A DNA stretch of 64,000 bases. Origin: Vibrio fluminensis. Lineage in GTDB: Bacteria > Pseudomonadota > Gammaproteobacteria > Enterobacterales > Vibrionaceae. Location: assembly GCF_015278125.1 (NCBI RefSeq), contig NZ_JADILO010000016.1, positions 1 through 64,000 on the forward strand, written 5' to 3'. Each line of letters begins with the position of its first letter. The first letter of the stretch is position 1. This document shows, piece after piece, positions 1-9,617 of the stretch. A program made the position numbers and the translations under genes. The notes below the pieces were generated by a model, which was not told the DNA's origin, ran no database searches, and was given only the letters and a program-made list of their open reading frames with translations.

Positions 1-198
<198 letters not shown>

Positions 199-224
199 TT
201 TTTTAATTTTTTTTCCCTTGTTCC

Positions 225-252
225 CTTGAAATGCTGTTTAGCGCCCTTATCT
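225..252 (+). promoter_or_regulatory. Candidate sigma-32 promoter of dnaK (distal)
   Basis: CTTGAAA at 225-231 matches the sigma-32 -35 element. After a 12-base spacer, CCCTTATCT at 244-252 is a weak match to the CCCCATNT -10 element. It lies about 125 bases upstream of the dnaK start. The assignment is by motif only. Confidence 0.5.
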
Positions 253-300
253 ATGGTGCATACAAGAAGCAAACATTAAAATTTTTGTTTGTGAGCAAGG

Positions 301-329
301 GTTGAAACCCGATTCTCTATCCCCCACAT
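301..329 (+). promoter_or_regulatory. Candidate sigma-32 promoter of dnaK (proximal)
   Basis: GTTGAAA at 301-307 is followed after 13 bases by CCCCCACAT at 321-329, a good sigma-32 -35/-10 pair. Enterobacterial dnaK also has tandem heat-shock promoters, one of them with a GTTGAAA -35 box. The dnaK ribosome site GGAGA follows at 364-368. Confidence 0.65.
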
Positions 330-375
330 AGGGGATATAGCAAAACGAAAATAGAATTTATTCGGAGATAGCCTG

Positions 376-2289
376 ATGGGTAAAATCATTGGTATTGACT
401 TAGGTACTACTAACTCTTGTGTTGCTGTTCTAGACGGTGACAAGCCACGCGTAATCGAAAACGCAGAAGGCGAGCGTACAACCGCATCTGTTGTTGCATA
501 CACAGACGGCGAAACGCTAGTAGGCCAACCTGCTAAACGTCAAGCAGTTACAAACCCAACCAACACGCTATTTGCAATTAAGCGTCTAATTGGTCGTCGT
601 TTTGAAGACGAAGAAGTTCAACGTGACATCGAAATCATGCCTTACAAAATCGTTAAGGCTGACAACGGTGATGCTTGGGTAGAAGCGCAAGGCCAAAAAA
701 TGGCTGCTCCTCAAGTTTCAGCTGAAATCCTGAAAAAAATGAAGAAAACTGCTGAAGACTTCCTAGGTGAGGAAGTAACTGGCGCAGTTATCACAGTTCC
801 TGCTTACTTTAACGATGCTCAACGTCAAGCAACTAAAGACGCTGGCCGTATCGCAGGTCTAGAAGTTAAACGTATCATCAACGAACCAACAGCAGCGGCT
901 CTAGCTTACGGCCTAGACAAGTCTGGCGGCGACCGCACTATCGCGGTATACGACCTTGGTGGTGGTACATTCGATATCTCTATTATCGAGATCGATGAAG
1001 TCGAAGGCGAAAAAACGTTCGAAGTTCTAGCAACTAACGGTGACACTCACCTTGGTGGTGAAGACTTTGATACACGTCTAATCAACTACCTAGTAGATGA
1101 GTTCAACAAAGAGCAAGGTATCAACCTTAAGAACGATCCACTAGCGATGCAACGTGTTAAAGAAGCAGCAGAAAAAGCGAAAATCGAACTTTCTTCTACT
1201 TCTCAAACTGACGTAAACCTACCATACGTAACAGCTGACGCGACTGGTCCTAAGCACATGAACGTTAAAGTGACTCGTGCGAAACTAGAATCTCTAGTTG
1301 AAGACCTAGTACAACGTTCTCTTGAGCCACTAAAAGTAGCTCTAGCTGACGCAGACCTATCTGTAGGCGACATCACTGATGTTATCCTAGTTGGTGGTCA
1401 AACTCGTATGCCAATGGTTCAAGCGAAAGTAACAGAATTCTTTGGTAAAGAGCCACGCCGTGACGTGAACCCAGATGAAGCAGTAGCAATGGGTGCAGCA
1501 GTTCAAGGCGGTGTACTAGCTGGTGATGTTAAAGACGTTCTACTACTAGACGTTACTCCTCTGTCTCTAGGTATCGAGACTATGGGCGGCGTAATGACGA
1601 AGCTAGTTGAGAAGAACACAACTATCCCAACTAAAGCGAACCAAGTTTTCTCAACTGCAGAAGACAACCAAAACGCAGTAACTATCCACGTACTGCAAGG
1701 TGAGCGTAAGCAAGCGTCTTACAACAAGTCTCTAGGTCAATTCAACCTAGAAGGCATCCAAGCAGCACCACGTGGTATGCCACAAATCGAAGTTACTTTC
1801 GACCTAGATGCGGACGGTATCCTACACGTATCAGCGAAAGATAAGCAGACTGGTAAAGAGCAGAAGATCACTATCCAAGCTTCAGGCGGTCTAAGCGATG
1901 AAGACATCGAGAAAATGGTTCAAGAAGCTGAAGCTAACAAAGAAGCGGACAAGAAGTTCGAAGAGCTAGCAACGGCACGTAACCAAGCAGACCAAATGAT
2001 CCACGGTACTCGTAAGCAAATGGAAGAAGCAGGTGAAGCACTTCCAGCAGACGAGAAAGAGAAGATCGAAGCAGCAATCGCAGAACTTGAAACCGCACGT
2101 AAAGGCGATGACAAAGAAGCGATCGATGCGAAAGTTCAAGCTCTAGCAGCAGCAGCGCAAAAGCTAATGGAAATCGCTCAACAGCAAGCTCAAGCTCAGC
2201 AAGCACAAGGTGCGGATGCTGATGCGCAGTCTAAAGACGATGACGTTGTAGACGCGGAATTCGAAGAAGTTAAAGACGACAAAAAATAA
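376..2289 (+). CDS. dnaK: Molecular chaperone DnaK (Hsp70)
   Basis: ATP-dependent Hsp70 chaperone that binds unfolded segments in the cytoplasm together with DnaJ and GrpE. The 637-residue length is normal. The nucleotide-binding domain shows GIDLGTTNS near residues 5-13, the connect motif [12 protein letters not shown] near 170 and [10 protein letters not shown] near 195. The substrate-binding domain follows, then a Gln/Ala-rich lid and the terminal acidic [10 protein letters not shown] expected for co-chaperone contact. The start follows GGAGA with good spacing. Two heat-shock promoter candidates lie upstream and dnaJ follows after 294 bases. Confidence 0.99.
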   Translation: MGKIIGIDLGTTNSCVAVLDGDKPRVIENAEGERTTASVVAYTDGETLVGQPAKRQAVTNPTNTLFAIKRLIGRRFEDEEVQRDIEIMPYKIVKADNGDAWVEAQGQKMAAPQVSAEILKKMKKTAEDFLGEEVTGAVITVPAYFNDAQRQATKDAGRIAGLEVKRIINEPTAAALAYGLDKSGGDRTIAVYDLGGGTFDISIIEIDEVEGEKTFEVLATNGDTHLGGEDFDTRLINYLVDEFNKEQGINLKNDPLAMQRVKEAAEKAKIELSSTSQTDVNLPYVTADATGPKHMNVKVTRAKLESLVEDLVQRSLEPLKVALADADLSVGDITDVILVGGQTRMPMVQAKVTEFFGKEPRRDVNPDEAVAMGAAVQGGVLAGDVKDVLLLDVTPLSLGIETMGGVMTKLVEKNTTIPTKANQVFSTAEDNQNAVTIHVLQGERKQASYNKSLGQFNLEGIQAAPRGMPQIEVTFDLDADGILHVSAKDKQTGKEQKITIQASGGLSDEDIEKMVQEAEANKEADKKFEELATARNQADQMIHGTRKQMEEAGEALPADEKEKIEAAIAELETARKGDDKEAIDAKVQALAAAAQKLMEIAQQQAQAQQAQGADADAQSKDDDVVDAEFEEVKDDKK

Positions 2290-2583
2290 TTTATCGTCGC
2301 TATAGCGTGTGACTTCTGTGTCGAGAGTGCTCACTTACTTGTGTAAGCTGCGCGCTCTCTCCTCGAACTAACGCGCTCTAGCTTAGATAAATCGTTTTTA
2401 GAATCTAACGATACGGGCGTCAGAGGTAACTCTAACGCCCGTATGTTTGTAACTAGAGGTTGTCTTTCTAGCTAAGTTCTTTTAGGAATACTTTGAGCGA
2501 AAAGCTTTTAGCTAGAACGATATAAAAAACACCAAGCGATGCTGATTCTGGCTCGTTTGCAGTAATAAATTGGTGACTAAAGC
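2290..2583 (+). other. dnaK-dnaJ intergenic region with hairpins
   Basis: A 294-base gap, long for a dnaKJ operon. It holds a perfect 10-bp stem (ATACGGGCGT at 2411-2420 with ACGCCCGTAT at 2435-2444) followed by GTTTGTAAC rather than a run of T, so it looks more like a processing or attenuation structure than a strong terminator. An earlier weaker pairing of GAGAG (about 2321) with CTCTC (about 2357) is also possible. No convincing sigma-32 promoter was seen. A small gene was not found. Confidence 0.5.
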
Positions 2584-3732
2584 ATGTCAAAACGTGATTT
2601 TTACGAAGTATTAGGCGTAAGCCGTGATGCAGAAGAGCGCGAAATTAAGAAAGCGTATAAACGTCTAGCGATGAAATACCACCCTGACCGTAACCAGGGT
2701 GATGAAACTGCATCTGACAAGTTTAAAGAAGTAAAAGAAGCGTATGAAATCCTAACGGATCCACAAAAGAAAGCGGCATATGATCAATACGGTCATGCAG
2801 CATTCGAACAAGGTGGCGGCGGCTTCGGCGGTGGCGGCTTTGGTGGCGGCGGCGCTGATTTTGGTGACATCTTTGGTGATGTATTTGGTGACATTTTCGG
2901 TGGCGGTCGTCGTGGTGGCGGTGGTCAACGTGCGCAACGTGGTTCAGACCTGCGCTACAACATGGAACTGACGCTTGAAGAAGCGGTTCGTGGTGTATCG
3001 AAAGAGATTGAAGTACCAACACTAGTACACTGTGATAGCTGTAATGGTAGCGGTGCGAAGAAGGGCACATCAGCGGATACTTGTGGTACCTGTCACGGTC
3101 ACGGCCAGGTGCAAATGCGTCAAGGCTTCTTTGCAGTACAACAGACCTGTCCTACCTGTCATGGTAAAGGCAAGATCATTAAAGACCCATGTAACGAATG
3201 TCATGGTCAAGGTCGTAAACAGAAGACTAAAACGCTTAATGTTAAGATACCAGCGGGTGTTGATACTGGCGACCGTATTCGTCTATCTGGCGAAGGTGAA
3301 GCGGGAGAAATGGGTGCACCAGCCGGTGACTTGTATGTTCAAGTTCACGTGAAAGAGCACCACATCTTTGAGCGTGACGGTAACAACTTGTACTGTGAAG
3401 TACCAGTAAGCTTTGCGATGGCAGCACTAGGTGGTGAAGTCGAAGTCCCAACGCTAGATGGTCGTGTAAATCTTAAAGTGCCTACTGAGACGCAAACTGG
3501 TCGTATGTTCCGTATGCGCGGCAAAGGCGTGAAAGGTGTTCGCGGCGGTGGCATCGGTGACTTGATCGTTAAGCTAGTTGTGGAAACACCTGTAAACCTA
3601 AGCTCTCGTCAAAAAGAACTACTGAAAGAGTTTGAAGAGTCATGCGGTGGCGAAGCGGCAACTAAGCACAAGCCAAAGTCTGAAGGTTTCTTCAACGGTG
3701 TGAAGAAGTTCTTTGATGACCTAACTAGCTAA
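2584..3732 (+). CDS. dnaJ: Chaperone protein DnaJ (Hsp40)
   Basis: Hsp40 co-chaperone that stimulates DnaK ATP hydrolysis and delivers substrates. The 382 residues show the full type I layout. The J domain has HPD at residues 33-35. A Gly/Phe-rich linker lies near 75-120. Four zinc-binding CxxCxGxG motifs ([32 protein letters not shown]) lie near 148-210, and the C-terminal substrate-binding domains follow. The glycine-rich linker generates spurious open frames on both strands. A strong terminator follows. Confidence 0.99.
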   Translation: MSKRDFYEVLGVSRDAEEREIKKAYKRLAMKYHPDRNQGDETASDKFKEVKEAYEILTDPQKKAAYDQYGHAAFEQGGGGFGGGGFGGGGADFGDIFGDVFGDIFGGGRRGGGGQRAQRGSDLRYNMELTLEEAVRGVSKEIEVPTLVHCDSCNGSGAKKGTSADTCGTCHGHGQVQMRQGFFAVQQTCPTCHGKGKIIKDPCNECHGQGRKQKTKTLNVKIPAGVDTGDRIRLSGEGEAGEMGAPAGDLYVQVHVKEHHIFERDGNNLYCEVPVSFAMAALGGEVEVPTLDGRVNLKVPTETQTGRMFRMRGKGVKGVRGGGIGDLIVKLVVETPVNLSSRQKELLKEFEESCGGEAATKHKPKSEGFFNGVKKFFDDLTS

Positions 3733-3759
3733 TTGTTAGCAAGTTAGTCCCTTATTTTG

Positions 3760-3786
3760 AAAGCCTGCTTAAAGCAGGCTTTTTTG
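3760..3786 (+). terminator. Rho-independent terminator after dnaJ
   Basis: Stem AGCCTGC (3762-3768) and GCAGGCT (3774-3780) with loop TTAAA, followed by six T. It closes the dnaKJ unit. Confidence 0.9.
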
Positions 3787-3817
3787 CGTCTATTACTCAG
3801 TCAATTATTAACCTTCG

Positions 3818-4246
3818 TTACCAGCAAGCGATTGGGCTGCCGTAGCCAGAGTGGTCAAGTGTGATGCTTTGATCGGAGGAGCTAAAGCAAGGGTCTTGCA
3901 GCTGCTTACCTTGGGGCTGAGCCGAGATAAGGTAGCTATTCACTCCAGCAGAAACCGAGATCAGATAGTCGCTGCTGTCAGTTTGGCAAACTAGACACAC
4001 CCCAGCCGATAAGAGTGCGTTTTTTGCACTGACATAACCATTGTCGTAGCGGTTTTCTAACTCGAGTTGTAGGCGGCTTAAATCACTGAGCATGAGATGT
4101 CGCGTCCCTTTTATCAATTGGTTTTGATAGCTGGGGTAGGCGATTGTCGTCAGCGTAGCAATAATGACCAAAGTAAGGAGTACTTCGATTAAGGTCATCG
4201 CTTCTAATCGTTTTTTACTCTTGATACAGCCGTTCCTCTGCCTCAT
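3818..4246 (-). CDS. Type IV minor pilin, PilE-like
   Basis: A class III signal peptide is followed by a hydrophobic pilin helix (MTLIEVLLTLVIIATLTTIA), then a small globular domain with cysteines in its C-terminal half, as in PilE-type pilins. The ATG at 4246 is chosen because AAGGACG lies upstream with good spacing and it gives a 16-residue charged leader; the longer frame to 4324 adds an implausible leader. The residue before the presumed PilD cleavage site is Ala (LEA/MTLIE) instead of the usual Gly, which can be tolerated but is unusual. It is divergent from the fimT-pilW-pilX-pilV group. Vibrio cholerae has a comparable minor pilin cluster next to dnaKJ that supports the DNA-uptake pilus. 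Confidence 0.85.
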   Translation of the reverse strand: MRQRNGCIKSKKRLEAMTLIEVLLTLVIIATLTTIAYPSYQNQLIKGTRHLMLSDLSRLQLELENRYDNGYVSAKNALLSAGVCLVCQTDSSDYLISVSAGVNSYLISAQPQGKQLQDPCFSSSDQSITLDHSGYGSPIACW

Positions 4247-4348
4247 TTCCCGTCCTTGCTGTTCCACTTTGGGTTTGATTTTGCAAGCTGTTAGCATCGA
4301 AGCAAGATTGAATTTACCCATCACTATGTTTGCAGAGGAATGTGGGAA

Positions 4349-4858
4349 ATGAGTCGGGGCTTTAACTTGCTTGAGCTCACCATCACGCTGGTTTTACTCA
4401 GTGTGCTGCTAGGGCTAGCAAAACCCAGTTATCAAGCGTTACTCAACCGAGTCAAAATGAAGCGCTTAGCCAGTGAGTTGAGTGGCTTTGTGATCCAAGC
4501 GAAAAGTGAAGCGGTGTTACGTAACCAAAGGCTTTATGCTCACTTTTCATTTTCTTCCGCCTCTTTCCAAGACAACGGTGATTGGCATATTCAACTCACC
4601 GATAGCAGCACCGCTGGTGGAGAGCGAGTTCTCTATCTCAGTGGTGAAGGTTTTTTAGGGTTGGCAATCACCCATAATTACGGGCTTGGTTATCTCAGCT
4701 TTGATGGCGTACGTGGCAGACCGATGGGCGGCTCAATAGAGTTCTTTCCTGCGACAAATAATAGTGAACGGCTAAAGGCGGTGATCGCCAATCCACCCGG
4801 TCGGATTCGGATATGCGGTGTGAATGGAGCGTTATATGGTTATGCGCAGTGCCACTAG
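4349..4858 (+). CDS. fimT: Minor pseudopilin, FimT/GspH family
   Basis: A short leader MSRG precedes the methylated-type N-terminus FNLLELTITLVLLSVLLGLA with Glu at +5, then a GspH/FimT-like domain ending in a Cys-containing tail. The 169 residues are typical. I chose the ATG at 4349 because GAGGA at 4334-4338 sits only one base from the upstream in-frame ATG at 4340. In competent bacteria FimT has been linked to DNA binding by the uptake pilus; that role here is inferred from family and context. Its end overlaps the next gene, suggesting translational coupling. Confidence 0.85.
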   Translation: MSRGFNLLELTITLVLLSVLLGLAKPSYQALLNRVKMKRLASELSGFVIQAKSEAVLRNQRLYAHFSFSSASFQDNGDWHIQLTDSSTAGGERVLYLSGEGFLGLAITHNYGLGYLSFDGVRGRPMGGSIEFFPATNNSERLKAVIANPPGRIRICGVNGALYGYAQCH

Positions 4859-5438
4859 AGGCTTTAGTTTGGTGGAGTGCTTAGTGGCATCCGCGCTTGG
4901 TGTGATTGCCATAGGCATGATGGGTTCCGTATTTCTTTCGGCGCAAAAAGCCGCTCAAGCGCGATCACAGCAACTTTATTTACAGCAAGCTTTGACCCGA
5001 GCTTCTCAGACGATCGAGGATGATCTTCGCCGTGCGGGCTTTAATCATTATCAAGGTGACGTGCTGACTCTTGCCAGTAGCAGCTTGGTGGTAGAGTTAG
5101 CGACAAATGATGACTTTGCGCTGGCTTATTATCGTGAGATGGCAGACAAGCGTAACTATCGCAATGTACGCTATTACCTCTCTGACGGTAAGTTGATCGT
5201 TTGTGAGCAAGGTGTGTTGGACCCAGTCGATATGATGTCGAGGTTGAGTATCAGCAGTTGCCGATCAATGCTGGACGAGCGAGTGCTACAAGTCACCTCC
5301 TTGGCGCTAAGCGCGCTTCCCTTAGCCAGTTCAAAGGCAACCTCTTCTTTTTGGCTGTTATCTGTATCAGCACAAACCAACGATCTGCGTTACGCAAAAA
5401 CGCTGACAACCAATATTAAACAGCGGAACTGGCAATGA
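4836..5438 (+). CDS. pilW: Minor pilin PilW family
   Basis: The prepilin motif RG/FSLVECLVASALGV opens a 200-residue protein with the PilW pattern (IEDDLRRAGFN near residue 70). Of three in-frame ATGs (4824, 4836, 4842) the second has GGAG six bases upstream and is preferred. The gene starts inside the end of fimT and its TGA overlaps the next ATG. Minor pilins of this set are thought to prime pilus assembly at the inner membrane. Confidence 0.85.
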   Translation: MVMRSATRGFSLVECLVASALGVIAIGMMGSVFLSAQKAAQARSQQLYLQQALTRASQTIEDDLRRAGFNHYQGDVLTLASSSLVVELATNDDFALAYYREMADKRNYRNVRYYLSDGKLIVCEQGVLDPVDMMSRLSISSCRSMLDERVLQVTSLALSALPLASSKATSSFWLLSVSAQTNDLRYAKTLTTNIKQRNWQ

Positions 5439-5872
5439 AGTGGCAGCGTGGGGCGATCACTTTGCTGACTACTGCGGTTTTATTGTTGGCGTTGCTACTG
5501 TTGGTGCTAGGCAGTTATCGCTCGGTATTTTATCAAATCAAGATTAGTCAAAATGAGGTTGAAGCACGTCGAGTTCACTGGTTTGCAGAGGGCGCAGTGG
5601 AGTGCCTTCATGCGTATTTACAGGTCAGCGGCGTCAACCCAGATTTGCTGCTTATTGGCAGTAGTGATAGCCACTTTGATGCGATGCAGGCGTTATGCCT
5701 GAGTGATGTGAGTATGGAGAGTCTCTATTTAGAGCTTCCTTTGATGGCAAGCCCGGTAAGTGGTCATTATCGCTTGGTGTATCAGCGAAGTGGCATCACC
5801 CAATTGAGCCGTGCGATTGTGCTGCAAGCTGGCAGCTATCAGTGGCAAGAGGGCACTTGGAATGATGGGTAG
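5435..5872 (+). CDS. PilX-like minor pilus protein
   Basis: 145 residues. The N-terminus has a short basic stretch (MKWQRGAITLL), a very hydrophobic helix and the segment YQIKISQNEVEARRVHWFAEGA, which resembles the start of PilX-type proteins. No Glu at +5 follows the possible GA cleavage site, as is often the case in this family. It overlaps pilW by ATGA and pilV by eleven bases, so it belongs to one transcript with them. The name rests on position and N-terminal pattern; the rest of the protein is not recognisable by eye. Confidence 0.7.
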   Translation: MKWQRGAITLLTTAVLLLALLLLVLGSYRSVFYQIKISQNEVEARRVHWFAEGAVECLHAYLQVSGVNPDLLLIGSSDSHFDAMQALCLSDVSMESLYLELPLMASPVSGHYRLVYQRSGITQLSRAIVLQAGSYQWQEGTWNDG

Positions 5873-6311
5873 ACAAAGGGGGTTTAGCCTAATTGAAGTG
5901 ATGCTGTGTTTTGCATTGACCAGTATGGCCGCTTTGGGGTTACTCAAACTACAAGCGATACTGGCGAAAAAGGCTGCATTTGCTAACCAGCAAATTGAGG
6001 CGCTGCATATCGCTGAACGTCAATTAGAACGCTATTTAGCGAGAGCAGAATCCGTGTCTGGCACGGTAGGCTTGATCCAATATAGCGATCTTGAGTCAGC
6101 GATACATTGCGGTGGGCATATCGCAGAGTTAGTCGATTCACCTTACGAGTTGGATTGTCAGTTAGAAGATGTTTCGGGCGTTTTAAGCGGCAAATTAAGC
6201 AAGATTATCGTGACGGTTCGTTGGGCGAGGCGAGTGAATGGTTTGACCGCCAGTGAGACACATTATCAGCTTATTTTGGTCAGTTATGTGTCAGTGTTTT
6301 CCGAATTCTAA
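5862..6311 (+). CDS. pilV: Minor pilin PilV family
   Basis: The leader MMGRQRG is followed by FSLIEVMLCFALTSMAALGL, a classic prepilin peptidase site with Glu at +5, then IEALHIAERQLERYLARAE, typical of PilV. The frame extends further upstream, but the start at 5862 gives a proper short leader and overlaps the previous stop. The mature part has two cysteines near residues 85 and 98. It is the last gene of the minor pilin group; no PilY1-type tip adhesin follows. Confidence 0.85.
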   Translation: MMGRQRGFSLIEVMLCFALTSMAALGLLKLQAILAKKAAFANQQIEALHIAERQLERYLARAESVSGTVGLIQYSDLESAIHCGGHIAELVDSPYELDCQLEDVSGVLSGKLSKIIVTVRWARRVNGLTASETHYQLILVSYVSVFSEF

Positions 6312-6569
6312 ATGTAACAAAATGTTTCTAGCACGAAAAATACGGTAAAGGTTTCAAAAAGGTTTCAATATTGTTTATTGCTAATATGCGGTATTGTGTC
6401 TTTAATGTTGTGTCAACAGGGTAAAATTGCAAAATATGTCTCTAAATGTGGTTTTTTCTGTAGGGGGATGTGCTTTTGTGTGATGTATTTAATAAAATGC
6501 TCAATTGAACATAGACCGCTATAACTATTTTTACAGGTCAGACTAAACAACATCACAAATGGAATTACC

Positions 6570-8129
6570 ATGAGTAACCAAGCTGTAAATAAAGCACCAT
6601 CACCGAAGCCGAGTGGTATGGATCGCTTTCTAAACGCGATTGAGCGCGTCGGCAACAAAATTCCAGATCCAGCGATCCTGTTCTTCTGGGCTCTAATTAT
6701 TACATGGGTAACATCAGCTCTTTTGTCGAATGTAACATTCGATCTAATCAACCCTCGTACTGGTGATGCTCTAACGGTAAGTAACCTTTTAACTGGTGAA
6801 GCGCTAGCAAGCTTCCTAGCAAACATGGTGAAAACTTTCACTGGCTTTGCACCACTGGGTATCGTACTTGTAGCGATGCTAGGTGTGGGTGTTGCAGACT
6901 CTTCTGGCTTTATCACGACAGGTCTTAAGAAGATGCTGAACGTGACGCCAGCTAAACTGCTAACGCCAATGCTAATCCTTGTAGCTATCGTGTCGCACAC
7001 AGCGGCTGACGCGGGCTACGTACTGGTTATTCCACTAGGTGGTATCATCTTCCATGCGGCAGGTCGTCACCCTCTAGCAGGTATTGCGGCAGCATTTGCG
7101 GGCGTATCGGGCGGTTTCTCTGCAAACTTCATCCCATCAGGTATCGATCCTCTACTAGCGGGTTTCACGCAAACTTCTGCTCAGATCCTAGATCCTGAAT
7201 ACATTGTTAACCCACTAGCAAACATCTTCTTTACGGGTCTTTCTTCAATTGTAATCATCCTTATTGGTTGGTATGTAACTGAGAAAATCATTGAGCCGCG
7301 TCTAGCGAATACACCTGTTGATGAAGATGCAGAAAAAGCACCTGATTTAGGTACTTTTACAGCAGAAGAATCGAAAGCATTCCGCGCTGCAGGTTGGGCT
7401 ATGATGGCAGGTATTGCGCTACTTATCGCAGCAATCATCCCTGAATCATCAGCGCTACGTTCTCCTGAAGGCGAAATCACAGCGTTCTCTGCGCCACTAA
7501 TGAACTCAATCGTACCGTTAATCTTTATCCTGTTTATCATTCCAGGTTACGTTTACGGTAAAGTTTCAGGCACGTTCAAAACTAGCAACGACATCATCAA
7601 AGCGATGGCGGCAACAATGTCGACTATGGGTGCTTACATCGTAATGTCGTTCTTCTGTGCACAGTTCCTATCTGCATTCGCACAGTCAAACATCGGTACG
7701 ATGCTTGCGCTATACGGTGCTGAAGGTCTAAAAGCGATGAACCTTCCTGGTGAAGCAACCATCGTGGGTATGATCCTTCTAACGGCTTCTGTAAACCTAC
7801 TGATCGGTTCATCGTCAGCGAAATGGGCGCTAATTGGTCCAATCCTAGTGCCAATGCTAATGGCTGTAGGTATCTCTCCTGAGCTATCTCAAGCTGCATA
7901 CCGCGTGGGTGACTCTGTATCGAACATCATCTCACCACTAATGGTATTCTTCCCACTTGTGGTTGTTTACTGTCAGCGTTACGTGAAGTCGACGGGTATC
8001 GGTACTCTAGCGTCTCTAATGATGCCATTCTCTATCGCGATGCTAATTGGTTGGTCAATCTTCCTAATCGCTTACTGGATGCTTGGTATTCCACTAGGTG
8101 TACAAGCGCCATACACTTACACTATGTAA
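6570..8129 (+). CDS. AbgT-family transporter
   Basis: A 519-residue inner membrane protein with about 12 hydrophobic segments. It shows the family start MDRFLNAIERVGNKIPDPA and the conserved stretches SHTAADAGYVLVIPLGG, GGFSANFIPSGIDPLLAGFT and PLMVFFPLVVVYCQRY. The family takes up p-aminobenzoyl-glutamate or exports p-aminobenzoate-like compounds and sulfonamides; the substrate here cannot be decided. The single-gene unit has a clear terminator. The 258-base upstream gap is A+T-rich; I saw no specific operator. Confidence 0.9.
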   Translation: MSNQAVNKAPSPKPSGMDRFLNAIERVGNKIPDPAILFFWALIITWVTSALLSNVTFDLINPRTGDALTVSNLLTGEALASFLANMVKTFTGFAPLGIVLVAMLGVGVADSSGFITTGLKKMLNVTPAKLLTPMLILVAIVSHTAADAGYVLVIPLGGIIFHAAGRHPLAGIAAAFAGVSGGFSANFIPSGIDPLLAGFTQTSAQILDPEYIVNPLANIFFTGLSSIVIILIGWYVTEKIIEPRLANTPVDEDAEKAPDLGTFTAEESKAFRAAGWAMMAGIALLIAAIIPESSALRSPEGEITAFSAPLMNSIVPLIFILFIIPGYVYGKVSGTFKTSNDIIKAMAATMSTMGAYIVMSFFCAQFLSAFAQSNIGTMLALYGAEGLKAMNLPGEATIVGMILLTASVNLLIGSSSAKWALIGPILVPMLMAVGISPELSQAAYRVGDSVSNIISPLMVFFPLVVVYCQRYVKSTGIGTLASLMMPFSIAMLIGWSIFLIAYWMLGIPLGVQAPYTYTM

Positions 8130-8147
8130 GCGACATCAATGGTTACA

Positions 8148-8178
8148 AGCCTACCCACAAGGGTAGGCTTTTTTTTAT
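8148..8178 (+). terminator. Terminator after the AbgT-type gene
   Basis: Stem AAGCCTACCC (8148-8157) and GGGTAGGCTT (8161-8170) with a three-base loop, followed by a run of T. Confidence 0.95.
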
Positions 8179-8240
8179 CTGCAACTCGCTATACACTGCA
8201 ATCGGCGGCAAATGCCGTTATTCCTGGAAAAATAAAATTT

Positions 8241-9521
8241 ATGAAAATTCTGCTTTTAGTAGGGTTAATTGTATTAAACGGTCTTTTTGCGATGTCAGAA
8301 ATCGCATTGGTTGCTGCAAAAACAAGTCGATTAAAGCGTTTAGCGGAAAAACACAAAGCAGCGCAAGTCGCGCTTGATCTAAAAGAAAATCCCACGCGTT
8401 TCCTTTCCACGATTCAAATTGGTATCACTGTCATTGGTCTACTTAGTGGTATTGTCGGTGAAGCGACGTTATCGGCTCCGCTTGCACAGCAAATGGAACT
8501 CTGGGGTCTACCAGCCGATCAGGCGAATGTGCTTTCCACGCTTATCGTAGTCGTGGGTATCACTTACTTCGCGATTGTGGTCGGTGAATTGGTGCCTAAG
8601 CGCTTTGCGCAGTCTCAGGCAGAGACCATTGCGGTATTGGTGGCATTACCTATCTACTGGGTATCAAAGCTTACCACGCCGTTTGTATGGCTATTGTCAT
8701 GGTCGACAGAAGCTTTGCTTAAGTTAATGGGACAGAAGAACCAAGAAGATAGCGTGACCGAAGATGATATTCACGCCATTGTACGCGAAGGCTCTGAGTC
8801 AGGTGCGATTGAGCAGGGTGAACAAGAGATGATCCGCAACATTCTCCAGTTGGATGATCGCTTGGTGAGCTCGCTGATGACGCCGCGCCGTGATATCGAT
8901 TTCCTCGATATCGATCAGCCGATCGACCAACTTCTTAAACGCTTGCGCACCACCAAACACAGCGTGTTTCCTGTTTGCCAAGGGCGTCTGGATAAGATGG
9001 TCGGTACCGTGACGGCGAAAGCGTTATTGAACCAAGCGAATAACCTAAGTGTTCAGGTTATCGTTGGGCTGTGTAAGGCTCCCGTTTACATACCTGAATC
9101 GATGAAAGGTTTGCGACTGCTTACTTACTTCAAAGAGTCTGGTTCTGAGATGGCGTTTATCGTCGATGAATACGGTGATATTCAAGGTGTCGTGACCCAC
9201 TACGACGTGCTTGAAGCGATTGCGGGTGAACTATCAAATAATCCAAACGACCTATGGGCTGAGCCTACTGATAATGGTTGGGTACTCGATGCGCTGATCC
9301 CGATTAGCGAGCTGAAAAACCGACTCGATCTGGCGGAAATTGATGGTGAGGAAGAAGGCTTCCAAACTCTTAATGGTTGGTTAACTTGGCATGCTGGTCG
9401 CTTGCCAGCGCAAGGTGAAGTGTTCACTTACCAACAATGGCAGTTTGAAGTGCTCGTGGTGGAGCACAACCGGATCATGAGTGTTAAAGCCACACCTGCT
9501 GTGGTTGAAGCGGTTGAATAG
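8241..9521 (+). CDS. CNNM/CorC (HlyC) family membrane protein
   Basis: 426 residues. An N-terminal transmembrane DUF21 domain (MKILLLVGLIVLNGLFAMSE onward) is followed by two CBS motifs near residues 190-320 (MTPRRDIDFLDID; FIVDEYGDIQGVVTHYD) and a C-terminal CorC_HlyC domain (GWVLDALIPISELKNRL). Proteins of this type are linked to magnesium or other divalent cation efflux; older annotations as hemolysins are misleading. The open frame begins in the preceding terminator, so I use the internal ATG at 8241. Confidence 0.9.
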   Translation: MKILLLVGLIVLNGLFAMSEIALVAAKTSRLKRLAEKHKAAQVALDLKENPTRFLSTIQIGITVIGLLSGIVGEATLSAPLAQQMELWGLPADQANVLSTLIVVVGITYFAIVVGELVPKRFAQSQAETIAVLVALPIYWVSKLTTPFVWLLSWSTEALLKLMGQKNQEDSVTEDDIHAIVREGSESGAIEQGEQEMIRNILQLDDRLVSSLMTPRRDIDFLDIDQPIDQLLKRLRTTKHSVFPVCQGRLDKMVGTVTAKALLNQANNLSVQVIVGLCKAPVYIPESMKGLRLLTYFKESGSEMAFIVDEYGDIQGVVTHYDVLEAIAGELSNNPNDLWAEPTDNGWVLDALIPISELKNRLDLAEIDGEEEGFQTLNGWLTWHAGRLPAQGEVFTYQQWQFEVLVVEHNRIMSVKATPAVVEAVE

Positions 9522-9617
9522 CACGACTTAAGTTGTGTTTTCTAGCAAAGATTAGGTATGCTTCGCGGCATACCTATTTTTTTATCCATTTTCGCTATTT
9601 TGTATTGGGAGCCCAGA

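Noticed and set aside
2723..3352. Open frames on both strands inside dnaJ
   Set aside because: They arise from the glycine-rich GGTGGC codon runs and regular codon usage; dnaJ is intact in the main frame.
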